Assembly: GCA_900642245.1 (NCBI GenBank)
Contig: CAAAJI010000215.1
Location: 50,087 to 85,100 of the forward strand
Reading direction: 5' to 3'
Length of the DNA stretch: 35,014 nucleotides
Origin: Fragilaria radians
Lineage: Eukaryota; Bacillariophyta; Fragilariophyceae; Fragilariales; Fragilariaceae
The position numbers were made by a program, and so were the translations under genes. Positions within the stretch are counted from its first letter, which is position 1, and each line of letters opens with the position of its first letter. Of this stretch, positions 1 through 10,029 are shown piece by piece. Below the pieces are notes generated by a model that did not search any database, had not been told where the DNA came from, and saw only the letters and a list, made by a program, of their open reading frames with translations.

Positions 1-1
1 C

Positions 2-160
2 TATCCCAAATTTCAAAAGGAAATCTCGATATTTCCATTTCGAGACTTTAATAAGCGTGATGGCCGTGCCATACGACATGTATGGACTCAATTTGGCCAT
101 GAACGGATACCACGGATGGTTCAAGCATTGGACGAGATTTTGAAGACATCAATAGAATAA
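2..160 (+). CDS. C-terminal end of an unknown protein (partial)
   Basis: An open frame enters from the left edge and ends at TAA (158-160), giving the last 52 residues of a protein that starts outside the window. The visible part is basic and mixed-charge, has no membrane segment, and contains stretches such as FPFRDFNKRDGRAIRHVW and a likely amphipathic helix near the end (RMVQALDEILK). I do not recognise the family. Its amino-acid composition looks coding and the frame has no interruption, but it is short, so it could also be a chance open frame. Confidence 0.5.
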   Translation, partial: YPKFQKEISIFPFRDFNKRDGRAIRHVWTQFGHERIPRMVQALDEILKTSIE

Positions 161-1129
161 AGTAATGTTGTATATATTGCTCTTGTAATTCTCAACCTTT
201 TTCTCAACTTGTGATGTTATTTGTATGCGTTCCTAATTCGTCATACGATGTATCCATATGGATTGTTTTCATTTCCCCTTCAGGATGAGGAAAATACCAT
301 TGTCTGTTTTTTCCTTCATGAAGCCACATTTGACATCCATGCATTTGGAGCTCCTACAATTGTTGGAAAGAGGATCCACGTCAATGTTAGTAAGGTATAT
401 ATATTTCACACGCATCTCTCTCACCACCAAATACTTTTTTACATACTTTCTAAGTTAACAATATCTAGTATCCTTTAATTTGTAATATTTATTAGTTAAG
501 TGTTACCCACTAAAATATCCTGCATCATACTGTTGTCATGCTTGATTATGATTGCCAGACTACTGCGTCGTACGTATGTACGTAGATTAAAGTGCTCCAA
601 ACATTTGGGAACAAGCCAAACTCTACATAGCTTTTTGATTCATTGGCTGATCCTGAATATTATGTCTAAAATGTGTTGAGCCTTATTGCACTATCTTTGA
701 AATACCAGTACCTATTTGGCTTCCTAAACGGTTTGAGCTTCCAAGAAATCAACCAAATTTAAAGTCACATCTGCATTTTCAATCACCAAGACTATTTTTG
801 TATCTTCTGCCTCCCATGAATCCAGACGGAAAAAATGAACCAACCTTTCAATTTTAAAATGTTTCTCATGGCTTTCTAGTTTCTATAAATCTCCTTGCAA
901 TATCCTTTTCAAATTTAGAGTCAGATAGACCTTCCTTAGTCTTGTCAATATTTGCCTATACTTGATCCAATTTCTATTACTTTTGTTCCACCAGATGATA
1001 TTTCTTGAATGACTTGTTTCGTCTTCGGATTTAGAACTCTATAAACAGCAAAACAAGCAGTACCTCCATCATTTTCCTTCAGTTGTAGCTTAGCTCTTGT
1101 AAATGCAATGCCTATTTTCACCAATTGTT
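161..1129. other. Gene-free stretch with a weak minus-strand coding trace
   Basis: No complete gene is visible. On the minus strand, 945-1145 is open for about 65 codons after one in-frame stop (it reads ...GTACFAVYRVLNPKTKQV...). This looks protein-like but I cannot assign it to a family. It lies just downstream, in minus-strand sense, of the Copia integrase fragment at 1130-1450 and may be part of the same dead element or of another gene fragment. Confidence 0.35.
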
Positions 1130-1450
1130 TAAGTCTTTTGGTAACTTAAACCTTTAAATAAACAATAAGTCCGATGACGTCTTTCTTTTCTATTTGTGCA
1201 TTCTAATGTCTTAACAAGTTCTTTTTTGAATTTCTCAATTCATGTATCCATTCAACTTGCTTTTTCTTTGAGTTCAGACTTTGCAGTCAAAAAGTAACGT
1301 AAAGTAACCTATACTGTTGTCAATAATAAACACCCAAAACTTTGAAGCACCAAAGCTCATTTTTTAAATTGAGGGTAATTCTAAATCAGCAACCCCCCCT
1401 CCAGCATTCTACTGCCACCCTTCAAGCCCTTATTGACATTTTTCTGTCTT
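1130..1450 (-). pseudogene. Copia-type integrase fragment, decayed
   Basis: Reading the minus strand from 1449 gives RQKNVNKGLKGGSRMLEGG, a stop at about 1370, then MSFGASKFWVFIIDN. This is the junction between the pre-integrase zinc region and the integrase core of Ty1/copia elements, where intact diatom copies read roughly GGSKFW followed by a hydrophobic strand ending in the second aspartate. At least three stops follow within the next 70 codons. The expected first catalytic Asp region is scrambled (VADLELPSI). The piece lies head-to-head with the plus-strand Copia gag remnant at 1789, so the two are different insertions. It has no function as it stands. Confidence 0.6.
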
Positions 1451-1788
1451 GTTTTAATAGTCACTAAATGTTCCTATGACTTCTTAACCTAACGCATTTC
1501 CTGTTCATCATACACTTACCGCATCACAATGCCTCAAAAATCTTATCCAAGGCGTTGATGTCAATCATTTCCTTCAAACTTGACTGCACGGAGTCAGCCA
1601 CTTCTCAATCAAAATCATGCAATAGGCTGTTCTTTGTTGTCACAAATCTGTCGAAAAAGATAACAACATTTCCTTTTACAAACTCATTCATCGCACCATC
1701 CTTACTCTGGTTGGGGGTATTTTTGATTTACCTTTTATTCATTTGGCATTCATGCTGGAGCCAATATTGATGTGTTGCCAAATTTGGA
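1451..1788. other. Spacer between two retroelement remnants
   Basis: No gene is seen. The minus strand from about 1700 to 1510 is nearly open, with a single stop, and reads a plausible but unrecognised stretch including KGNVVIFFDRFVTTKNS and SLKEMIDINALDKIFEAL. It could be a remnant of a captured exon or of an unfamiliar part of the neighbouring element. Confidence 0.3.
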
Positions 1789-3190
1789 GTGAGAAGTTTC
1801 GGGCAAAGCCCATGCGATACGGATTTAAGGATGTTGTCCATTCCCAAGGGAGATAAAGAGTTTGATGAAGATTTGGATATGGGGAAGAAAATGATGAACG
1901 CTATTGAATTAAATGAGATTGCCCAGCCAGAACTTGTACTCCCCATTGATGCCAAGACTAGTAATGGAAAGATTGCGGTTAATATTGTGGAAGGATGTGA
2001 GAGCAAGGATCATCCTGGTGGTAATTCAGCAACTACATGGGAGAAACTTGAAAACAAGTATGAACTTATATCAGGTCCTTCCACTGTTGGTGAAATAGGA
2101 GCAGAGTTGAGCTTGCGCTTAGAAAGATTTAATAATAATACTGGTGAAGCTCCGTAAGAAATGGTGTTTTATGGCGGTCATTGTAAAGGTGAATGCAGAA
2201 ATTATGGAAAGATGGGGCATACGTTGTTCATATGTAAAAGTCAGAGAAATCAAAATGTCAAGCAAAGTTGTCGAGCTCAAGAAAAAGGATTCAAGTCTCA
2301 AAAAATCCAGCAATAATCCTTCTCGAAAAAACTATGAGTCACAAGATATGGCTTTTGCAGCAACTTCGTATGCAGAAAGATTACCGACAACATTTGGGTT
2401 TGTGATAGTTGTGCAAGTTCACATTGATACTAGAGAGATCAATTCGAACATTAGAGTTCGAAATGGTGATCTCTTAATAGCAACTAGTTCAAAATTATTC
2501 AAATTTATGGATCAACTTTTGTTATCATTCTTAATGATGTTCACTTTGTTCCAGATCTTTGGGTGAATTTATTCAGTATCAATTAAGCTTTAAAGAAAGT
2601 TCATAAGATCAGCAATGACAAAATCATCATCTTGTTAAGCAAGGGATTGTCTAAAATCACTTTTGATAGAGTTTTCAAGGCCAATGATGGAATGGTGTCA
2701 GGAATAAAGATGATAGCTCATGACAAGCCTGTTGCGTGTAACGCTATGAATGATATATTGAGGATGGGTTGAGATTAAAAAGTTGTACAAGATGTTAGGT
2801 CACTGTGGTTCTTATAGGTCGGAAAAGACAGTCAGCATTCATGGTTTCAAGTTAATTGGAAAATTTATTATTTGTGATGAATGCGTGGTTTCGAAGGCTA
2901 GACAGAAGAACCCGAAGAAAAAGTGGAAAGGAGGAAGTCAAATCCCTGGGGAAAAGCTCTATATTGATATTTGCTCTATTAAGGATGCTCGCTAGCTATG
3001 GTGGATCCAAGTTTTGGGTCTTGATTGTCAACAATGCAACGATTATTTCTATTGAATTTGAGCATTCAATGGTTGGGAATGATTTAGAAAAAGATACTAA
3101 AGATGGTTTAAAGCAATTTCATGAAAAGAAATACTTTGAAATTGAGCAATATTGTCTATGGACATGTTTTGCAAATGTCGCGACTTGAAT
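1789..3190 (+). pseudogene. Ty1/copia retrotransposon remnant: gag, protease, pre-integrase
   Basis: Fragments occur in Copia order across three frames. (1) 1789-2157: gag N-terminal part with LVLPIDAKTSNGKIAVNIVEG and TWEKLENKYE, then a stop and an apparent deletion. (2) 2194-2235: gag zinc knuckle CRNYGKMGHTLFIC, in which the second Cys has become Tyr (TAT at 2203). (3) 2392-2424: aspartic protease active site WVCDSCASSH, with Gly of D-S-G changed to Cys, followed at once by a stop. (4) about 2535-2580: HFVPDLWVNLFSI. (5) 2783-3050: GAG pre-integrase/integrase start with CDECVVSKARQKN, WKGGSQIPGEKLYIDI and, after a frameshift at about 2990, YGGSKFWVLIVNN. RT and RNase H are absent downstream. 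Stops, frameshifts and lost catalytic residues mark it as dead. Confidence 0.85.
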
Positions 3191-3519
3191 GTGATCAATT
3201 TCAAATTTAGTAAATATAAAACCTATGAGAAAACACAAACAGGTTGGAATTTATAAACACAAGTCACTTGTGCATACTACTACTGAAAATTTTGCACACC
3301 TAAGAGCCATCAGAAATTTAGTTTCTCAAAGTATCTAATTTATCTTGTAATAGTGGCTTAAACTTAGCCTCTTGTCTTGATTCTTTAACAAAACTTCAAA
3401 CTCTCACAAATTGTAGCATGGGCTTCACGGTTGGCGAAAATGATTACAGTTCTGTAACATCCAAGTTTGCGGTGGATTTTTCACAATGAGGTATATTGTC
3501 TCCAATTTGGCATATTTTT

Positions 3520-3930
3520 TATTGGAAATCATCATTGTACAGCAATATTCACCAAATGAGATTGACAACAAGTGTATGAGGAGTTGTCAAGGAGATGTCT
3601 TTGAACAGTTTATGACATACACTTACCGTGGTAACGACTGAGAGAAATATGGTTCTTCAATGACAGCTTTAAGACAACAGCAGTTACTGAAACATGATCA
3701 ATCTCCAAAAACTGTTGCTGATGCATCCAATGCAATGATGAGACAAAGGCTTGATAATGCTGGTAGGAGTTAGCGCAAAGAGGAAAGAATAACTTGTCAG
3801 AATTGTCATTTGCCCAGTTAGAAGGAAAAAGTGATGTTTTTGTGGAAAAGTAGTACATCGATCTCCTAAATGTACAGAAACAATAAGCCAAGCTAGGAAT
3901 GACATGTCAATAGGGTAAAGAAAGCAGCAT
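3520..3930 (+). pseudogene. Second gag-like fragment with damaged zinc knuckle
   Basis: In plus frame from 3661 the reading is TALRQQQLLKHDQ...AMMRQRLDNAGRS, a stop, then RKEERITCQNC and another stop. After a frameshift, 3835-3873 reads CFCGKVVHRSPKC, a retroviral-type zinc knuckle that has lost one residue between its first two Cys. This resembles the C-terminal end of a retrotransposon gag. It is separate from the remnant ending at 3190 because a gag knuckle is already present there. The element family is uncertain. Confidence 0.5.
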
Positions 3931-4755
3931 CCGAGATATCAACCTCAATTAAATGTAACATCAACAAATGACGGGCATGTTTTAAGTATATCCAATCCAA
4001 CAAGCCACTGTTTTGGGGAACAGCATAAAAAAAACTTTAACGCAATTATTATCATGAATGCTTTGAATATCCACCTTTTGATAGAATGTTTATCTTGATT
4101 GAATTATTCATGCTCAGTGTAATAAAATAGAAGTAATGCCTTCTTATTGTATTGTGTGATACTGTCCATTTTCCTAGGGGTTGTTTCCATAACACTTGTT
4201 TGTGATGTAACACAGGTTTAGGAATTGTTTTTCTACAACATTTATGCAATCGTGAGAAAATGCCAATTTGATTTGTCCTTTTCCTTAAAAAGTCTCTGCT
4301 AGTATTTTGTTTCCCCTGTTGATGCCAACGTGACTGCGTCAACACTCTTTCCGAAGGTGAAGAATGTGTTTGCGGTACATCTTCATGACTAAAGAATATT
4401 CACAAATATAAAATCTTTCTTTGTAGTAAATTAGTTTTATCTTGAATTTCACAATAATTATTATGCGTCGGATTTGGCATGTTTAGAGATTATGGGTAAT
4501 TGTAAAAAAGATAGTTGTTCAAATGTGCAATTATATGGGGCTATTTATTGAGTGTGGCAGAATTGTATAAAAATGTATGAGAAGTTACGTGATGATTCAA
4601 GCAAAGATTGACATCCGTCAAAGATAGAAATGAAGTCAAGGAATCAAATTTCTTAATGACTTTGTGTATGAGATTTCATTCCAATATTGCTCCAATTTTT
4701 GAATGTCAATTTAGACCTGCAATAGAGGTATTTGGGCTATTTCATGTGCAGTGTT
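3931..4755. other. Intergenic, no gene seen
   Basis: AT-rich sequence downstream of the gag-like fragment and 3' of the gene at 4756. Open frames are short and without recognisable motifs. It probably includes more eroded retroelement sequence, but I could not align any part convincingly. Confidence 0.4.
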
Positions 4756-5412
4756 CTAAATCAGTCTCTTCTCTTCATAAAATTGCAAGCCAACAGTCAT
4801 GTCATGGGTCTTGAATTTCATTTTCGGATTGTCTTCCTTTGGAGATCCATATAGCCGCATCGTATAGCACACAGGTTTGACACGTAATCCAAGTTCTTGA
4901 CACTCTCCGTCATTTAAATTCAAAATCAGATCTGACCACGAATTTTCAATATCTTCCTCTGCTGCATAAAATGCCGTACGGATAAAACAAAAATTCAAGC
5001 ATGCGAGAGGGAAAAATAAAACAAAGGCAATCTTTGATGAGACTGTCATGGAGATATAAAGTATGGTACTCAAAAGACGTTTCCATTCATACTCATTTCC
5101 AGGTATGAAAACCAACATTATGGAAAGAACGAAACTATAACAACATAGTTTCAAAAAGAAATCGAATATCAAGAAAGTCCATTTCGATCGAATTTGTTGG
5201 GTAACAAAGTTGGTGATTCGATTTGTCCACAAAGTATTCACACAATCGAACCATTTTTGCCACATATGTAAAGTTACCCCATGGGATTCCAAGTTTTCAG
5301 GAACCACATTTCTATCCACATGCAACCACTTGACTTGAAATGAATTGTCAGGTTGGAACAAAGAGCCATCCGTAATGTTTTGGGGAGACAATGTAAGCCG
5401 TACTTGTGTCAT
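4756..5412 (-). CDS. Membrane protein, single-module member of an unrecognised TM-hairpin family
   Basis: 218 residues, ATG at 5410-5412; the frame upstream reaches a stop without another ATG. The protein has an N-terminal soluble part, then two hydrophobic stretches (about 79-103 and 113-148) that would form a hairpin, then a soluble C-terminal part. Residues 31-56 read HVDRNVVPENLESHGVTLHM then WQKWFD. The matching segments of the 473-residue protein at 29933-31354 share the skeleton H-x-x-R-x-x-V-P-x-x-L-x-x-H-G-V-x-L-x-x-W-Q-x-W. After the hairpin both proteins keep an E-x-x-W helix, LN-x-G-x-CQ-x-LGL-x-V and, near the end, MTVGLQF/MTVGLKF. I do not recognise the domain; function is unknown. 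The integrity of the frame next to dead retroelements argues that it is a selected gene. An upstream exon cannot be excluded. Confidence 0.75.
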   Translation of the reverse strand: MTQVRLTLSPQNITDGSLFQPDNSFQVKWLHVDRNVVPENLESHGVTLHMWQKWFDCVNTLWTNRITNFVTQQIRSKWTFLIFDFFLKLCCYSFVLSIMLVFIPGNEYEWKRLLSTILYISMTVSSKIAFVLFFPLACLNFCFIRTAFYAAEEDIENSWSDLILNLNDGECQELGLRVKPVCYTMRLYGSPKEDNPKMKFKTHDMTVGLQFYEEKRLI

Positions 5413-5619
5413 ACTGTTTGTAGATTCAACAATCGATTATCGAGACAAAGGAAAGATGACTTTGACGCTGAATTTTCGACATATCAACAACATGTAGAAC
5501 ATTCAAGAAGCTCACGAGTCATAAAACCTTGTCAGGACTAGGGTTAACTCGTGGTAATTGACTAGTATACCACAGAACATTATTGAATTGCACAGCCTAG
5601 GACATAGAATTGGTGATAC

Positions 5620-6440
5620 GTAAAAAGCATCATTACTTGGGAATAAATTGGGACCATACGCTGAATTTGAATGTCACATACCAATGCTGGTGTCTATTCT
5701 CATAATCCAAGGGAAAAATAAGATAAGCATAGATTCCTAGTACAACTTTCTCAACAGATTAGCAACACTCCCACACAATGAATGATATCCCAATATTACC
5801 ATATTGTATCAAGTTTCCAATACTTCCATCATGAAAGATTTTATCAAGAAGTATGCAATGTGGCATAGGAAGTTAAAAAATATGTAAATTGTGCAATACA
5901 AATATTCATTTATTGATTTTTTAACCCGTAAACTTGAGGGACCAATATTAGGGAAGACTTCTCACTACTACCATCATGGCTTGCAATTAAGATATGAGGG
6001 TGCATAAAAGTGACAAGCAATCACGTATTAGTAGAAGCCGCAAATTCTTTTGATTAAGCCTTTAGCACTAGACTTGAAACACTCAGCCAAATTTTATTCA
6101 GCCAGATTTTGCCAAGGACTATAAAATTCCCTTATCATGTCATGTGTATGGTAATGATAACTATTTGAAAAGGAGCAAATCTCTTGGATGAACAAGAAGT
6201 TGGTCATTGTCCAAATAGCATCCAGAATGCAATAGGAGCAATTCATCAGACACCACAATAAACTTTAACGAGTAATAAACATGGAGGGATAATTGTTGTA
6301 ATATTCAAGAGTGGGTTTTGACCATTGCCTTTGCTTTAAGTTGGACTTTGTAAAAAGACAATCAAAACCTGCATAAGGTATAGAAAAGTGTATTTACCAA
6401 TTTATATCATATTGTGACTTGTAAACAAGTAAACACGATT
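5620..6440 (+). pseudogene. Eroded reverse transcriptase end plus RNase H of an LTR retrotransposon
   Basis: Short islands in plus frames match, in order, the C-terminal half of an LTR-element pol. 5629-5662 reads HHYLGINWDHT (RT thumb entry). 5770-5835 reads QHSHTMNDIP and following residues. 5991-6041 reads DMRVHKSDKQSRISRSR, like the RNase H strand with the first catalytic Asp (S-D). 6188-6215 reads DEQEVGHCPNS. About 6280-6410 holds the end of RNase H, in pieces including NMEG, YSRVGFDH and W-x-L-x-K-D-N. Stops and frame changes occur between nearly all islands. Each island alone is weak; the co-linear order is the evidence. Subfamily uncertain. Confidence 0.45.
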
Positions 6441-6556
6441 TAACTTCAAATTATGGTTTACACAAATAACATGAAAATTAAAATGATTAACAATAATCCA
6501 AGTGAAGAGATGAAATCAAAAGGTGACAAGAAAGTGTATTCCACAAAATGAGGAAT

Positions 6557-9520
6557 TTACGAAATTTCAATTTCCATCGGAGGATGCGAAAATTCTGGAT
6601 TTTGAAACGCCATTTCTGCATCCTCCATTTCTTCCTGTTCCATTTCACGAAGACGATCCATCTGCTTCCGATGTTCCCTAAAGTACCAAAGAATACTGCC
6701 AACCATGATTCCAATAATCCCCAGCCATGCCACAGTATCGACAATGATAGGATTGTATGGCAATACACCTTCCACTACGTCGCCACCTGTCTCTTGGTAG
6801 TACTTATCCCAGGCAGATTCAATGTACACATTAATTGCCAATAAAATAGAGTCAAAGGAGCCATGTAGAATAACTGCGGGAAGGACGATCCGTCCGACAC
6901 CGATCCGATGATTGTTCTTGTCTGTTGTACATTCGACAAATTTTTGAATCATCCCTATGGACTGCATGGCAGCGGCAAGTGCATGTACGGGGAAAATACT
7001 TCGGAAGAAAAGAACGATCCATTCTTCCTTGACACTGCCATCGCCATCAACTCCAGTTCCTCCCATGAAGAATACGTAGATAAAGTTTTCAGCGCAGGCC
7101 AAACCAACTGCTACACTGATCATGCCTGTCGTCAACGCTGCAGCTCTTTGACGGTGTGTACGAATTTCATTGTCTTCTTCTTCATGAAACTCATTATTGG
7201 TATCAATTTTATCAATCCATTCTTGAGTCGCTGACACCGTGGACCTCGTTGATCGTAGGGAAATAGTGGATGGCGACTTTTGAAAGGAGATGCTCCGATT
7301 CAGTTGTTGCACTTGGTGGGATCCATAGGGGTAGTTGATGACGCCTCCGACTACGGCATCATTGGCTTGTTCATTCCGATTCAAACCTGTTAGAAAAACT
7401 AGGTCCGGATGTTCAACACAGCGGAACGTGTAGTATTTACACAACTCTTCTGTGATTGCTGCAACAACGAACGCATTTATGAGTTCGCCCACAATCCAAA
7501 AGAAACGGTAATGATTCTCAATCTTTGATGAAAATCCTTGTCCCCAAAGCAAGTTAAAGATGCCATATAAGGAGTAGGTTACAAGCAATAATATATATGT
7601 TAGGAATCCCTCAAGGATGAATGCAGTTGGGACTGCGATTGCAAAACCAGCAGCAAAGAATTTGACGACAGCATCAAGGCTCAAATCGGATTTGTGAAAA
7701 ATCCAATGAACCACGTACAGAACAAGGAAGGCTTGAACAAAGGTTGCTAAGAGTACAACCAGATCAGGCAAGGAGAAGGATGCTCTTGGATTGAATAAGA
7801 GAGTCGCTGATAGGATGAGGAGTGACCCTCCAAAGGTAATGAGGATGTATCGACTAAGATGAGAGAGTGCCTGAATGTGGGGGGTAATCCCAGATTTTCG
7901 ACGAGATTTCCCCCTCCAGGCTCTTCGTAAATCTGTGACTGCTTCTTGATACTCTGAAAAGGGTTGGTGAGTAATGTAGTCTATGCGTTGAAACTTGGGA
8001 TGCAACAAAAGTCTAACTTCTCGTGCCTCTTGTGCGAGAGCACATATGGAGCAGCATTGGAACCAGCATCGACACGCTAATCCACAGCATCCTGCCATGA
8101 GGTATTGAAATCCACGTGATACACAATCTTCATGTTTGGGTGCTTTGGTTGTTGAAGTACTGGTTGGTGTTTGGATATTGGGTGTGGTTGCTTCATCCGA
8201 TATGGGAGGATCCACAGGATAACATCCACAAAGTGTATGAGAGCAGCCTCCCTCGTAAGTCCCTTCATTGGAATCAATTTTTGCATCAACTCGTGATACA
8301 TTGTATAGATGATCTTCTTGTGCTCGGGCACGTAATAACAAGTATCTGGTGCGCATTCGTCGACGACGTCCAATGATACCCAATATAGCAAGGAACATAA
8401 ACCCGAGTATAGTTCGGATGGTACTTCCATAATCTTTTTCACCTGTATTTCCAGAGTTGAGATTACGACGGTGCGGATGATTCGAATCATAATGTTCATC
8501 ATCACGGTACCATTCGTTATGAAGTAACGTGAAGAAAGGATTCCAAAAGTAATGATGGAAGGCACGAACTGGTGAATAGAGGTGTACTTTCCGTAAAGAT
8601 CGTTCGCCATTGTTGCCATCATCATCCGTGGCTTCAACGTACACTTCCGAGTCCTCTCCTGATGTATTTTGTGAGGATGTGGCAGCTCCATCAGAAGTAG
8701 TACTATTGTAATTCGAACCAAATCCAAAAATGACAAAACTTCCACCCATGAGTAGTAATGTAACAAATAACGAATAGGCCAGGAAACGTGAAGGATATCG
8801 ATGTACCGATTTATTGGCAGCTCTTCGACTGGCACCTCGTTGTCGACTTCGAATGTCCAATAAAAATTCCGTACGTTGACTTATTAACAAACCAAAGCAT
8901 CCCATACTTGCACAGACAATCGATTCATCCAAGAATAAAGATTTCAAGGAGGTTGAAAATCCACGATACCGTCGTATGGGTTGATTATTATGTTCGTTGT
9001 CATCATCATCATCATCATCATCCGTGTCATTGTCAGTGTTACTTTTTCCATTCTTAGACCTTGCTTGACTGACACGACTTTCATAAGAATCATCCGAATC
9101 ATCATTCGAAAATACTCTTGATGTCTTTCGTTGAAGATCATGAACACCACCACCTAATGCAGCTCCCAATGCTGCCTTGTTGGCAGCATTTTGTTGCGAT
9201 GACTTCCATGCAGAATCATTAGTTTCCTTTGCTTTCGTTGTTTTATCCTTAGTTTTACGAAATAGTGTGGAAATACCTGTGGTCAAGCCACGTTGTTTAG
9301 GCGGTGAAGTCACAAAATCGGATCTAATATCATCATCGGCCGATAAGGATGGTGGAACATACGAACCAAACTTTTTCGCTTCCTTTACAGCTTTCAATTT
9401 TTCCGGGTTGGCTGATGTTGCTAGTTTATTGTTTGATGTATTTGCTGTTGATGTCGTAGTCGCTGCTGGTTGGACATCTTCCAGTATTTTAAATCGTTTC
9501 TCATATTCATTTGATGACAT
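6557..9520 (-). CDS. Large multi-pass protein with PrsW-type intramembrane protease core
   Basis: 987 residues in one exon, ATG at 9518-9520. The N-terminal 200 residues are hydrophilic, with Lys/Ser-rich sequence and an Asp run at about 165-175 (a CAT/ATC microsatellite at 9000-9023). Two membrane segments lie near residues 240-275 and 365-385, followed by a Cys-rich hydrophobic patch near 475. A cluster of about eight membrane segments fills the C-terminal half. That half carries the PrsW family signature: EExxK at E691-E692-K695 (ITEELCKYY), E811-N812 in VGLACAENFIY, R840...P844-V-H846, and H886-x3-D890 in LHGSFDS. PrsW proteins are membrane-embedded glutamic/metal-type proteases known from Bacillus sigma-factor activation; eukaryotic members are poorly studied. 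All expected catalytic positions are present, so an active enzyme is inferred. The extension before the core is about 500 residues longer than in bacterial forms. The substrate is unknown. Confidence 0.85.
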   Translation of the reverse strand: MSSNEYEKRFKILEDVQPAATTTSTANTSNNKLATSANPEKLKAVKEAKKFGSYVPPSLSADDDIRSDFVTSPPKQRGLTTGISTLFRKTKDKTTKAKETNDSAWKSSQQNAANKAALGAALGGGVHDLQRKTSRVFSNDDSDDSYESRVSQARSKNGKSNTDNDTDDDDDDDDNEHNNQPIRRYRGFSTSLKSLFLDESIVCASMGCFGLLISQRTEFLLDIRSRQRGASRRAANKSVHRYPSRFLAYSLFVTLLLMGGSFVIFGFGSNYNSTTSDGAATSSQNTSGEDSEVYVEATDDDGNNGERSLRKVHLYSPVRAFHHYFWNPFFTLLHNEWYRDDEHYDSNHPHRRNLNSGNTGEKDYGSTIRTILGFMFLAILGIIGRRRRMRTRYLLLRARAQEDHLYNVSRVDAKIDSNEGTYEGGCSHTLCGCYPVDPPISDEATTPNIQTPTSTSTTKAPKHEDCVSRGFQYLMAGCCGLACRCWFQCCSICALAQEAREVRLLLHPKFQRIDYITHQPFSEYQEAVTDLRRAWRGKSRRKSGITPHIQALSHLSRYILITFGGSLLILSATLLFNPRASFSLPDLVVLLATFVQAFLVLYVVHWIFHKSDLSLDAVVKFFAAGFAIAVPTAFILEGFLTYILLLVTYSLYGIFNLLWGQGFSSKIENHYRFFWIVGELINAFVVAAITEELCKYYTFRCVEHPDLVFLTGLNRNEQANDAVVGGVINYPYGSHQVQQLNRSISFQKSPSTISLRSTRSTVSATQEWIDKIDTNNEFHEEEDNEIRTHRQRAAALTTGMISVAVGLACAENFIYVFFMGGTGVDGDGSVKEEWIVLFFRSIFPVHALAAAMQSIGMIQKFVECTTDKNNHRIGVGRIVLPAVILHGSFDSILLAINVYIESAWDKYYQETGGDVVEGVLPYNPIIVDTVAWLGIIGIMVGSILWYFREHRKQMDRLREMEQEEMEDAEMAFQNPEFSHPPMEIEIS

Positions 9521-9738
9521 GGTTACAATAGTTTTTGTAGTGCTAGGTTAAATATTCATTAAAAGTTTGAAACGAACGTAAAGCGTTTGAACTTTCCATA
9601 TTTTCTAGTTACATAGTTACTCATTGGATCTCCAAAACCATGTAAGACGTTAAATGAATGCGCAAAAAAAGCCAAATTTTAGTACACATGATTTTGGCTG
9701 TACGGGATGGATTTGATTCCCACGAATATTAAGGTTTC

Positions 9739-9981
9739 CTATCGAGTCGTTGTGAAAGTCCGTTGGATAAACTTAGCGACTTCACAATTTTCCTGACCAT
9801 GTGTAGCAAGGAGATGTAGGAGGGAAACATTCGCAACGGAAAGGGGTGTTACCCTTGGCGAATAAGAATTTTCTGCATTCGTCACCAATGAGGGTAACAT
9901 TCCATGTGGAGGATAGGGATATTGGACATTTGACATGATGAAATATCCTCTCCTGTATTCTTCGTAAATGACTTGAGCCAT
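9739..9981 (-). CDS. Short hypothetical ORF, doubtful
   Basis: An 80-residue frame starting at ATG 9979-9981 (MAQVIYEEYRRGYF...) and ending at 9739. It sits upstream of the PrsW-like gene on the same strand and just beyond the 3' end of the minus-strand Copia fossil. The middle is Pro/Tyr-rich (YPYPPHGMLPS). The end, SLLHLLATHGQENCEVAKFI, is faintly like one ankyrin repeat, but a single repeat is not a domain. It could be a real small protein, the remaining exon of a broken gene, or a chance frame. Confidence 0.3.
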   Translation of the reverse strand: MAQVIYEEYRRGYFIMSNVQYPYPPHGMLPSLVTNAENSYSPRVTPLSVANVSLLHLLATHGQENCEVAKFIQRTFTTTR

Positions 9982-10029
9982 ATTTTGACTTGAACTTAGC
10001 AAATTCTATTTTTTAATCAAATTTTGACA

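Noticed and set aside
3610..3905. Two minus-strand frames of 93 and 73 codons.
   Set aside because: They lie opposite the gag-like fragment, whose plus-strand reading has a recognisable zinc knuckle.
8077..8835. 252-codon minus-strand frame inside the PrsW-like gene.
   Set aside because: It lies on the same strand in another frame of an intact gene that has clear family motifs; its product is His/Ile-rich without a domain.
9177..9551. 124-codon plus frame opposite the start of the PrsW-like gene.
   Set aside because: Antisense shadow of a low-complexity N-terminus; no motif.
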